A stretch of DNA of 34,412 nucleotides, taken from the NCBI GenBank assembly GCA_024223715.1, contig JAAEOA010000425.1:1-34412 (forward strand). The letters run 5' to 3'. Under the pieces are notes generated by a model. That model was given only the letters and a program-made list of their open reading frames with translations, did not search any database and was not told the origin of the DNA. This stretch comes from a bacterium (lineage in GTDB: Bacteria; Krumholzibacteriota; Krumholzibacteriia; LZORAL124-64-63). The position numbers and the translations under genes are program-made. Positions 18,179-24,817 of the stretch are shown here, in pieces. Position 1 is the stretch's first letter, and each line of letters opens with the position of its first letter.

Positions 18179-18467
18179 GGATCGTTTGGCATTTCCTTGG
18201 AGTGATTTGGTTGGGCATTTGGCCCTTACAGGAATTGAAGCAAAACATAGTAAAATAATAGGCAATGGCCACGGAAAACGCCAAGATAATGGATGAGGGT
18301 AATATTTCCTGAAACAGTAGTTAGCAAACCTGAAAGTCTGTAAAGGAGGAACCCGGAGGAAGTTCCCTGTTACGGTAAAAGCGAAACATCATTCCAGCCT
18401 TGTACCAGACCTCCGGTTCCAGACGGTAGCTTCGCTGCAGATCTAGGATAAAGAGGGAACAAGATCC
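18179..18467. other. Intergenic region with in-frame open stretch after the MBL gene stop
   Basis: About 290 bp between the cytochrome start and the end of the MBL-fold gene, both on the minus strand. After the TGA at 18468-18470 the same reading frame stays open for 48 codons (18324-18467) to a TAA. A small dyad, GGAAC (18348-18352) with GTTCC (18362-18366), is followed on the minus strand by TCCTTT and might be a weak terminator. No gene is called here. Confidence 0.4.
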
Positions 18468-19727
18468 TCACTTGAGCATCAGCATCCGTCCACTGTCCGA
18501 ACCCTCGGTGGTTTCCACTCGATATAGATAGACACCGCCTGGAGCAGCATTGCCGGTACGGTCCTGTCCACGCCAAAGCACAGAGTTGAGTCCTGCATTG
18601 ACACTGACATCACTGGTGTGGACCAGTCGACCGAGGACATTGTAAATTGACAGGCGGGCGGAGCCAGCCTGAGTGCATTCAAACCGAATTTCCGTGGCGG
18701 GATTGAAAGGGTTGGGGTGGTTACCCAGAACCCGGAAAGCCAAAGCCGGTGAATCTTCTGCAGGGCTGAGGTTGTCTTCGTCGATAGCCCACTGCTGACC
18801 GTTAACACTGTAATTTGCGATACCGTCCGTGACGATGGAAATGTGCCCATCTACAACCAGGAGGTCCTGGCTGGAGAGAGTACCGCCGTCACCTTCTTCG
18901 GTCTGGTAAACAAAACTACCGTATTGAACCAATCGGTCGAGCACATCCTGATGAGGGTGTCCGTAGCCATTGTTTCCCACGGAAATAACAGCCACTTCTG
19001 CCTGAACTTCCTGCAGGAAAGTTGGGTTGCTGCTGGTGTAACTCCCATGATGATTCACGTGATAAACATCGATGTCGCCAGTGAGTGGAGCCACACTCGA
19101 TTCAATATCTTCGGTGCTGCTGCTGTTGCCACCGGTCAGGTCGCCGGCTTGGAAATAATCGAAGCCACCGTATTGCACGAGGAGGCAGACGTCGTATTCG
19201 TTTTCGTAGCTGCTGCTGTCAAATGGCGGGCTCAGCTGATCGTTGCTGTTGAGGGCCAGGCAGGTTACCAAAACACCTTCACCAAGGTCTATTTCCTGGC
19301 CGGGTAAAAGGGTCTGGCGTTTGGAGGCAACGGTGGTGGCATAAGTATTGTAGGTAGCAGTGTGATAATCCCAGCCTCGATCGTACACGGCTTCCCGCAC
19401 AGGGATTTGCTCAAAAACTTCATCGAGGCCGCCAATGTGATCGGCATGATAGTGACTGGCCACCATATAATCGAGAGTATCAACACCCACCGATTGGAGA
19501 AAAGGTACAATTATAGAAGTACCACGACCACTTTTTCCGCCGTCAAATAGCAGAGTTCGACCACTGGGGCTTTGAATGAGGGTGGAGTCTCCCTGACCTA
19601 CATCAATAACCGTAATAGTGAGGTCACCAGTGGCCAGAGTTGGAATGGCTCCAAAAACCATCATTATGACCAGAACAGTCATCAGGCAGAATGCTCTCAA
19701 AGGAAGTTTGCGGGATGCATTTAGCAT
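18468..19727 (-). CDS. Secreted ComEC-like metallo-beta-lactamase-fold hydrolase with sorting domain
   Basis: A 419-residue exported protein. A basic, hydrophobic N-terminus (about 1-33) serves as signal peptide. The MBL domain begins ITVIDVGQGDST, the hallmark of the ComEC/Rec2 MBL group, and carries HYHADHIGG (H92, H94, D96, H97), a further metal ligand D196 (AGDLTG) and VNHHGS (H226, H227). ComEC MBL domains are implicated in degrading the non-transported DNA strand, so an extracellular nuclease or phosphodiesterase is plausible (inference). The last 85 or so residues form a sorting domain (NHPNPFNPATEI to GRMLMLK). The ribosome site is weak (GGTGGTG), but an extended -10 promoter lies just upstream. 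Confidence 0.9.
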   Translation of the reverse strand: MLNASRKLPLRAFCLMTVLVIMMVFGAIPTLATGDLTITVIDVGQGDSTLIQSPSGRTLLFDGGKSGRGTSIIVPFLQSVGVDTLDYMVASHYHADHIGGLDEVFEQIPVREAVYDRGWDYHTATYNTYATTVASKRQTLLPGQEIDLGEGVLVTCLALNSNDQLSPPFDSSSYENEYDVCLLVQYGGFDYFQAGDLTGGNSSSTEDIESSVAPLTGDIDVYHVNHHGSYTSSNPTFLQEVQAEVAVISVGNNGYGHPHQDVLDRLVQYGSFVYQTEEGDGGTLSSQDLLVVDGHISIVTDGIANYSVNGQQWAIDEDNLSPAEDSPALAFRVLGNHPNPFNPATEIRFECTQAGSARLSIYNVLGRLVHTSDVSVNAGLNSVLWRGQDRTGNAAPGGVYLYRVETTEGSDSGRMLMLK

Positions 19728-19770
19728 CTAAACACCACCAGATTTCGGGAAAAGTTTCAGAGTTGCTTAT

Positions 19771-19779
19771 ATTATAGCA
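19771..19779 (-). promoter_or_regulatory. Extended -10 promoter of the MBL-fold gene
   Basis: The minus strand reads TGCTATAAT, a perfect -10 box with the TGn extension that can replace a -35 element. Transcription would start near 19764, giving a leader of about 37 nt before the ATG at 19727. Confidence 0.55.
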
Positions 19780-19968
19780 AAAAAACCACCAATAATACAG
19801 GGCAAGTCGAAAAGAAATATTAATTGTGGCAGAAAAATAAGTATTTTGATAGTATATGAATATTCGAAAGTAATTGGTTGCAAGATTGCTTGGGTTGGGG
19901 TTTGGTGTCGGTGGAGGTGGGTTTCATCACTTTTCCACAGTCTGGGGTTTTAAAGAAAGGTGCATTCC

Positions 19969-21405
19969 ATGGCCAAGATTTGTATCATTGGGGCGGGTTT
20001 TGCGGGACATACCGCAGCCCTATATCTGGGAGACAAACTCGGACGAAATCATGAAGTGACGGTAATTAACCGTTCTAAACAATTTGTCTACATTCCTTCT
20101 CTGGTCTGGGTTGGCATTGACCGAATGGATGTGGAAAAAACTCAATTTGATCTGGAAACTGTTTACAACAAGTTCAACGTAAAATTCATTGCCGGAAAAG
20201 CAACCGAAGTGCATCCGGATAGCCAATATGTGGTGGCCGAACCCAACGGAGCTGTAGACTCTGTACAAATCGATTACGATTATCTCCTGATTGCCACGGG
20301 TCCGAAATTGGATTTTGAGGCGACTCCAGGACTGGGCCCAGCCACCGGAAATACCTGGTCCATTTGCTCGCCACCTCATGCTGTGGAAGCCCGTGAAGAA
20401 TATCTGAAGTCAGTGGCCAAAATGGAGAGTGGGGAACGACAGCGTATTGTTATTGGCACCGGACATGGTGCCGCCACCTGTCAGGGAGCTGCTCTCGAAT
20501 ACATCACAAACGTTCATAAAGATTTGCTTCGCCGTGGAATCCGGGACCAGTGTGATCTTACTTACTTGTCCAACGAACCGGAGCTTGGCGACTTTGGTAT
20601 TAAGGGATTGAGCGTAAAACACAAGGGTGTCCCGCGAACCGCGGCGGATTTTATCGGGGCAGTGTTTAAAGATTATAACATCATTCCCATGGTGGGCCGT
20701 GGTGTTACCAGTGTGGAAAAAGACGTCATCAACTGGGAAGATATGAAAGGCAACAGCGGAACCACCGGCTACGATTACGCCATGCTTATTCCCCGGTTTC
20801 TGGGGCAGCCTCTGAAATTTGTGGGTGCCAATGGAAATGATGTGGCCGACAAGGTCGTCAACCCAGCCAATGGTCTGGTCACTGTTGATGCCATTTATGG
20901 TCTGAAATACCCTGACCTGGAAAAGAACCCCGATGCCTGGCCGGGAGTTTATCAGAATCCCAATTACGAGAACATCTTTGCCGCAGGAATTGCGTTCGCA
21001 CCTCCGGGGCCAATTTCCCGTCCTCATATGAATCCAAACGGTGTTCCCATGAGCCCGGCTCCGCCGCGAACCGGTATGGTCTCGGGAATCATTGGCCGAG
21101 TTGTGGCTCTGAACATTGTGGACCTGGTGAAAAAAGGCCGCATGACACACCACGAGCGCATGACTGAAATGGCCGCCGCCTGCATTGCCTCCATGGGCGA
21201 CAGCCTGTGGGATGGTTCAGCCGCAGTTATCATGGTGTACCCTGTGGTTCCAGATATGAGAAAGTACCCCAACGAACAGGGTCGCGATGAATTTGTTACG
21301 CACTTGGAAATGGGACTGGCCGGGGCCTGGATGAAGCGCATGATTCACACCACATTCATGCATAAACTCCAGGGTCGTATTGGCTGGAAAATTATTCCTG
21401 AATAA
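19969..21405 (+). CDS. Sulfide:quinone oxidoreductase-like FAD-dependent oxidoreductase
   Basis: A 478-residue flavoprotein of the SQR/flavocytochrome-c-sulfide-dehydrogenase family. The N-terminal FAD motif is IIGAGFAGHTAA (6-17), and YDYLLIATGPKLDF (103-116) is the usual second FAD segment. Two family-type cysteines are visible, C133 (WSICSPPHA) and C171 (GHGAATCQGA). The third redox cysteine of classical SQRs, expected in the C-terminal GxCxxxPP segment, is absent: the segment reads AGIAFAPPG. Oxidation of sulfide or a polysulfide with electrons to quinone is inferred, with some doubt because of the missing cysteine. ATG 19969 has AAAGG 8 nt upstream. A 38-codon gene follows after 40 nt. 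Confidence 0.8.
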   Translation: MAKICIIGAGFAGHTAALYLGDKLGRNHEVTVINRSKQFVYIPSLVWVGIDRMDVEKTQFDLETVYNKFNVKFIAGKATEVHPDSQYVVAEPNGAVDSVQIDYDYLLIATGPKLDFEATPGLGPATGNTWSICSPPHAVEAREEYLKSVAKMESGERQRIVIGTGHGAATCQGAALEYITNVHKDLLRRGIRDQCDLTYLSNEPELGDFGIKGLSVKHKGVPRTAADFIGAVFKDYNIIPMVGRGVTSVEKDVINWEDMKGNSGTTGYDYAMLIPRFLGQPLKFVGANGNDVADKVVNPANGLVTVDAIYGLKYPDLEKNPDAWPGVYQNPNYENIFAAGIAFAPPGPISRPHMNPNGVPMSPAPPRTGMVSGIIGRVVALNIVDLVKKGRMTHHERMTEMAAACIASMGDSLWDGSAAVIMVYPVVPDMRKYPNEQGRDEFVTHLEMGLAGAWMKRMIHTTFMHKLQGRIGWKIIPE

Positions 21406-21445
21406 GCTAGTCCGGGCAGAGGCCTGTTAAAAAGTGAGGAAGAAA

Positions 21446-21562
21446 ATGGAAATTACAAAAAAAGACAAGGCCATGATGAACAACAAGTTCATTCAGTTCT
21501 TTCGGTTCATTGTCCTGAATCTCAAAATTCTCAAAGCGGTGGACAGCAGCAAACGTTCATAA
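21446..21562 (+). CDS. Small basic protein (38 aa) downstream of the SQR-like gene
   Basis: ATG 21446 has a strong GAGGAAG ribosome site 4-6 nt upstream and opens a frame of 38 codons ending in TAA at 21560-21562. The product has a Lys-rich start (MEITKKDKAMMNNK), a central hydrophobic, aromatic stretch (FIQFFRFIVLNLKILKAV) that could form an amphipathic or membrane-surface helix, and a polar end. It lies 40 nt after the SQR-like gene and before the terminator, so it is almost certainly in the same transcript. I do not recognise a family. A role in attaching or modulating the flavoprotein at the membrane is a guess from context. Confidence 0.6.
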   Translation: MEITKKDKAMMNNKFIQFFRFIVLNLKILKAVDSSKRS

Positions 21563-21579
21563 AGTTTGGACCCTAAAAA

Positions 21580-21609
21580 AAGGAACCCCTGCCGAAGCGG
21601 GGGTTCCTT
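21580..21609. terminator. Bidirectional intrinsic terminator
   Basis: AAGGAACCCC (21580-21589) pairs with GGGGTTCCTT (21600-21609). It is followed by ATTTTT on the plus strand and by CCTTTTTTTAGGG on the minus strand, so it suits both the SQR/small-protein transcript and the converging citrate synthase transcript. Confidence 0.92.
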
Positions 21610-21630
21610 ATTTTTGGTGCCTGGAAAAGG

Positions 21631-22905
21631 TTACTTAACCTGATCCTGCAGCCATTTGGTAGTTACGCTTTTTGGGCGTTCAATGGGTGAACCCACGGCC
21701 CGGTCAATGATCATTTGACTGAGCATACCCATGGAGCGGCTTACGGAGAACAGCACTGTGTAGTAGCTGAATTCCCGCAGTCCGTAGTGGTGCAACAGGG
21801 CGCCACTGCCAGCGTCAACATTTGGCCAAGGGTTTTTAGCTTTGCCGTGCTCTTTGAGCACACCAGGGACAATTTCATATACCTTGTTGACCAGAGCCAT
21901 GACAGGATCGTCGGGGAAGTGCTTCATGCCGAAGGCACGGAAGGCTACAAAACGAGGATCGCTGACACGCAGAACAGCGTGGCCGTAACCGGGAATTACT
22001 TTTCCACCATTGAGGGTGTCCCAAGCAAATTGGGTTAGTTGCTCGTCAGTGGGAACGCCCCGGAATTTTTTCTTCAACTGGAGGATCCAGTTCAGACATT
22101 CCTGATTGGCCAAGCCGTGCAGAGGTCCCGCCAAACCATTCAGGCCAGCGGAAACACTGTAATAAGGATCGCTCAAAGCAGAGCCCACCAAGTGACAGGT
22201 ATGAGCGGAGACATTGCCGCCTTCGTGATCGCTGTGCAGCACAAGGTAAAGCTTCATGCATTCTGCGAATTCGCCGCTTTTGTCTTCAATGCCCAGCATG
22301 TGAGCATAGTTTTCGGCAAAGGTCAGCCCTTTTTTGGGATTGATGCGTTTGCCTTTTTTGAAGCGCAGACGATAAATGTATGCCGCAATGGTCGGGATGC
22401 GGGCCAGAAGATCAAGGCTGTCTTCAAGGGTCGGCTTCCAGTAATCCATTTTGTTCATACCCGCAGCGTAAGCTTTGGCAAATTTACTTTCGCGCTGCAT
22501 ACAAAGAATGGCAGTGTCGAGCATTGCCATGGGGTGAGAATTCTTGGGCATGGCTTCGAGAACCTTCCACACATAGGAAGGCACTTTGGCACGGCTGTTC
22601 AGTTCTTCGGTCAGGGCCCGACGGTCACGGGCGTTGGGTAATTCACCGGTACACAGAAGGTAGAACGTATCTTCAGGAGTTTTGTTGGTCAGGTTGCCCA
22701 CGGGGATTCCGCGAATGAGCAGGCCGGTGTCAGGTGGAACTTCAGAAGTGTCACAGACCATACCTTTTACACCACGCATGCCACCGTAAGCCTGGGTGAT
22801 GGATACATCGCTGATTTTGTGATCGCCGTGATTTTTAACCAGGGTGCGAATGTCATCTCGCCATACGGGGATTTTTTTTGCCAGCGAATTCTGGAGTTTG
22901 GCCAT
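21631..22905 (-). CDS. gltA: Citrate synthase, mitochondrial/eukaryotic-like type
   Basis: A 424-residue enzyme that condenses acetyl-CoA and oxaloacetate to citrate, the entry step of the TCA cycle. The catalytic residues match the pig-heart enzyme context: H263 in GLAGPLHGLANQE, H309 in IPGYGHAVLR and D364 in PNVDAGSG. LHSDHEGGNVSAHT (223-236) is also conserved. The phrase GLAGPLHGLANQE is typical of the mitochondrial-type clade rather than the hexameric, NADH-inhibited proteobacterial GltA. The start ATG has AAGGAGAT about 6 nt upstream. A repeat-rich divergent region separates it from the rubrerythrin-like gene. Confidence 0.96.
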   Translation of the reverse strand: MAKLQNSLAKKIPVWRDDIRTLVKNHGDHKISDVSITQAYGGMRGVKGMVCDTSEVPPDTGLLIRGIPVGNLTNKTPEDTFYLLCTGELPNARDRRALTEELNSRAKVPSYVWKVLEAMPKNSHPMAMLDTAILCMQRESKFAKAYAAGMNKMDYWKPTLEDSLDLLARIPTIAAYIYRLRFKKGKRINPKKGLTFAENYAHMLGIEDKSGEFAECMKLYLVLHSDHEGGNVSAHTCHLVGSALSDPYYSVSAGLNGLAGPLHGLANQECLNWILQLKKKFRGVPTDEQLTQFAWDTLNGGKVIPGYGHAVLRVSDPRFVAFRAFGMKHFPDDPVMALVNKVYEIVPGVLKEHGKAKNPWPNVDAGSGALLHHYGLREFSYYTVLFSVSRSMGMLSQMIIDRAVGSPIERPKSVTTKWLQDQVK

Positions 22906-22942
22906 GAGCTATCTCCTTGAGTTAAGTGTTGAAATCACAAAT

Positions 22943-22964
22943 CATCAGGAAACCATCAGGAAAT
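22943..22964. repeat. 11-bp tandem direct repeat upstream of citrate synthase
   Basis: CATCAGGAAAC (22943-22953) is followed directly by CATCAGGAAAT (22954-22964). The period of 11 bp places both copies on the same face of the helix. It lies 38-59 bp upstream of the citrate synthase start codon. Confidence 0.6.
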
Positions 22965-22968
22965 CAAG

Positions 22969-22985
22969 ATGAAAAATGTTTTCAT
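22969..22985. promoter_or_regulatory. ATGAAAA/TTTTCAT inverted repeat
   Basis: A perfect 7-bp dyad, ATGAAAA (22969-22975) and TTTTCAT (22979-22985), with a 3-nt centre. It directly follows the tandem repeat in the citrate synthase upstream region. A protein-binding site is a possibility; A/T richness makes chance occurrence possible too. Confidence 0.4.
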
Positions 22986-23001
22986 TTAAAAAATTGCGAA
23001 C

Positions 23002-23051
23002 TTGGTAAATTCATAAAACCCATGATTTTTCCATGGGATAACATTTACCAA
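23002..23051. promoter_or_regulatory. Nested 50-bp inverted repeat in the divergent gltA/rubrerythrin region
   Basis: The outer arms TTGGTAAAT (23002-23010) and ATTTACCAA (23043-23051) are perfect 9-bp complements. They enclose a second dyad, CCCATG (23019-23024) and CATGGG (23032-23037). The two dyads have nearly the same centre. A double operator or a structured leader is possible. Confidence 0.55.
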
Positions 23052-23124
23052 TCCCGCGTTGCATTCCAAACGATAACGTAACAATTGTCGCAGAAAAATT
23101 CAACATTAGTGTTTCATTGAATCA

Positions 23125-23144
23125 GTTATTTTCATGGAAATAAC
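23125..23144. promoter_or_regulatory. 20-bp near-perfect palindrome upstream of the rubrerythrin-like gene
   Basis: GTTATTTTCATGGAAATAAC equals its own reverse complement except for one symmetric pair. It lies 60-80 bp upstream of the ATG. A possible -35 (TTGAAT, 23117-23122) sits just upstream, which would put the palindrome in the promoter spacer, a usual place for an operator. Confidence 0.55.
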
Positions 23145-23204
23145 AGGGAATGGCGATTAACTTTCCATTAACCAAATACTCATTCATTTGATGCGGAGGA
23201 TGAC

Positions 23205-23738
23205 ATGAATGCAGAAGTAAAACAATGTCTGGAAATTCTCGAGAAAGCCATCGTTTTCGAAGAAGAAGGAATGGCCTTCTTTCTGGACCGTGCGGAAAGT
23301 GCTCCCTCGCAACTGGAGCGGAACCTTTTTAACTCTCTGGCAAAAGATGAAGCTGGCCACAAAGCCCATTTGGTCCGCATGCGCGATGATCTGGTCAAAG
23401 AAGATACAATTGATATTCTGCCAGATGTGGATGAAGACCATATTATGAATGTCCAGAGTATTTTCACTCAGTCACTGGAAGAAGTGAACGACCCTTATAA
23501 CTTCAAAACCGAAGAACTGGAAATTCTTGAAGGTGCCATGGAAGTGGAGCGCAAAGGTTTTAATCTCTACAACGATGCCGCCAAAGTTATGACCAACGAT
23601 CGGGTCAAAGCCATCTTTGAACATTTGGCAGGTGAAGAACAGAATCACTACACCCTTTTAAAAAATACTTACGACTATATGGCTGACCCCGAAGGCTTTG
23701 CTGGTTTTGACGGGAATCCCATGCTGGATGGTGGATAA
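23205..23738 (+). CDS. Rubrerythrin-like ferritin-fold protein without rubredoxin domain
   Basis: A 177-residue protein predicted to fold as a four-helix bundle with two E..H motifs, DEAGH (E49, H52) and EEQNH (E145, H148). Acidic residues in the first helix (around E19-E21) and third helix (E113/E115) supply the remaining di-iron ligands. No CxxC rubredoxin module is present. Proteins of this group protect against peroxide or handle iron. The ATG has a strong GGAGG ribosome site about 8 nt upstream. The following dihydrouridine synthase gene overlaps its end, so the two are probably co-transcribed. Confidence 0.88.
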   Translation: MNAEVKQCLEILEKAIVFEEEGMAFFLDRAESAPSQLERNLFNSLAKDEAGHKAHLVRMRDDLVKEDTIDILPDVDEDHIMNVQSIFTQSLEEVNDPYNFKTEELEILEGAMEVERKGFNLYNDAAKVMTNDRVKAIFEHLAGEEQNHYTLLKNTYDYMADPEGFAGFDGNPMLDGG

Positions 23739-24777
23739 ATTGTCTGAGCCCAATTCCAATAAGAACAACCAGGATTTTTTCCGTAACAATGTAGTCCTGG
23801 CTCCCATGGCTAAAGGGGGAAACCTGCCATATCGCCGATTGTGCCGTGAATTTGGTGCTGTTCGCACCTGCAGTGAAATGATTCTGGCCTACAAACTGGT
23901 TAAAGGCGGCGATAAACCTCTTTTGCGTTTTCATGAAAGTGAAACTGATTTTGGCGTACAGCTGGCCGGGAAAAAACCAGCCATTATGGCCGAGGCTGCC
24001 AAGATTGCGGTGGAAAGCGGAGCCAAATTCATCGACTTGAATTTTGGTTGTCCCATTGACCTGATTGTTCGTTACGGATCCGGGGCTGCCCTGTTGAAAA
24101 AGCCAGGTAAGCTGGCGGAAAATGTGGCGGCTGTGCGAGAGGCTGTCAGTGTACCTTTGTCGGTGAAAATTCGGTTGGGGTACACTCAGGAAAAAATAAA
24201 TTGCGTCAAAATTGCAGGTCTTGCCGAAGCTGCGGGTGCCGATGGCATTGCGGTTCACGGTCGGACCCGTGCTCAAAGGTATCGGTTGAGTGCGGATTGG
24301 GGCCCCATTGAAGAGGTGGCTCAGGCTGTGAACATTCCCGTCATTGGAAATGGAGATTTGCTGACTCCCTGGGATTTGCAAAGGCGCAGGAATGAAACTT
24401 CGGTTTCTTCATTTCTGGTGGCCCGGGGGGCTTTGGTCAAGCCATGGATATTTAAGGAAATGGCCGACGGCGCCGCCTGGGATATTTCTGTAGAAGAGCG
24501 CTGGTCTGTATTGCGAAAGTTTTTTGAATTTGCCTGTGAATATTTTGGCGATGACGAAAAGGGCCTGAGAAGAGTGCACCAGTTTTTTATCTGGCACTGT
24601 GACTTCTGGCATCGGTATCGACCCTGGACAGAGTCTGATTTCCAAAACCAGTTGCCCAATTCACTAATTCAGGCCCGGGAGTTTGATATGGTCGGCTGTG
24701 ATGATCTGGATTTGTTGAGCAGTTCCGATTCTGCGGATTATGAGAAGATTTGGGAAAGGGTTTTGTCTCTGGGGTAG
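23728..24777 (+). CDS. tRNA-dihydrouridine synthase, Dus3-like
   Basis: A 349-residue FMN-dependent tRNA-modifying enzyme. VLAPMAKGGNLPYRRLCREFGA (first part, 23-44) is the FMN-barrel entry. The active-site segment NFGCPIDLIVRYGSGAALL places the catalytic acid cysteine at C108. HGRTRAQRY and IGNGDLLTPWD are standard Dus motifs. GCPIDL and ARGALVKPWIF are characteristic of eukaryotic Dus3 and its bacterial relatives rather than DusA/B/C. It reduces a uridine to dihydrouridine in tRNA. ATG 23728 overlaps the previous stop by 11 nt. TTG 23740, with GGTGG upstream, is an alternative start. Confidence 0.9.
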   Translation: MVDKLSEPNSNKNNQDFFRNNVVLAPMAKGGNLPYRRLCREFGAVRTCSEMILAYKLVKGGDKPLLRFHESETDFGVQLAGKKPAIMAEAAKIAVESGAKFIDLNFGCPIDLIVRYGSGAALLKKPGKLAENVAAVREAVSVPLSVKIRLGYTQEKINCVKIAGLAEAAGADGIAVHGRTRAQRYRLSADWGPIEEVAQAVNIPVIGNGDLLTPWDLQRRRNETSVSSFLVARGALVKPWIFKEMADGAAWDISVEERWSVLRKFFEFACEYFGDDEKGLRRVHQFFIWHCDFWHRYRPWTESDFQNQLPNSLIQAREFDMVGCDDLDLLSSSDSADYEKIWERVLSLG

Positions 24778-24817
24778 AGTGTTGGATTCTTTTGCGGTAC
24801 CGTCGTGGAGAACAAAA

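Noticed and set aside
18468..18470. TGA at the end of the MBL gene as a possible selenocysteine codon
   Set aside because: The sorting domain already ends in the usual way just before the TGA, and I see no SECIS-like hairpin directly after it that would justify recoding.
20410..21153. A 247-codon open frame opposite the SQR-like gene
   Set aside because: It mirrors codons of a clear flavoprotein, has no ribosome site and no recognisable domain.
22039..22641. A 200-codon open frame opposite citrate synthase
   Set aside because: It is the complement of a highly conserved enzyme and has no start signal or motif.
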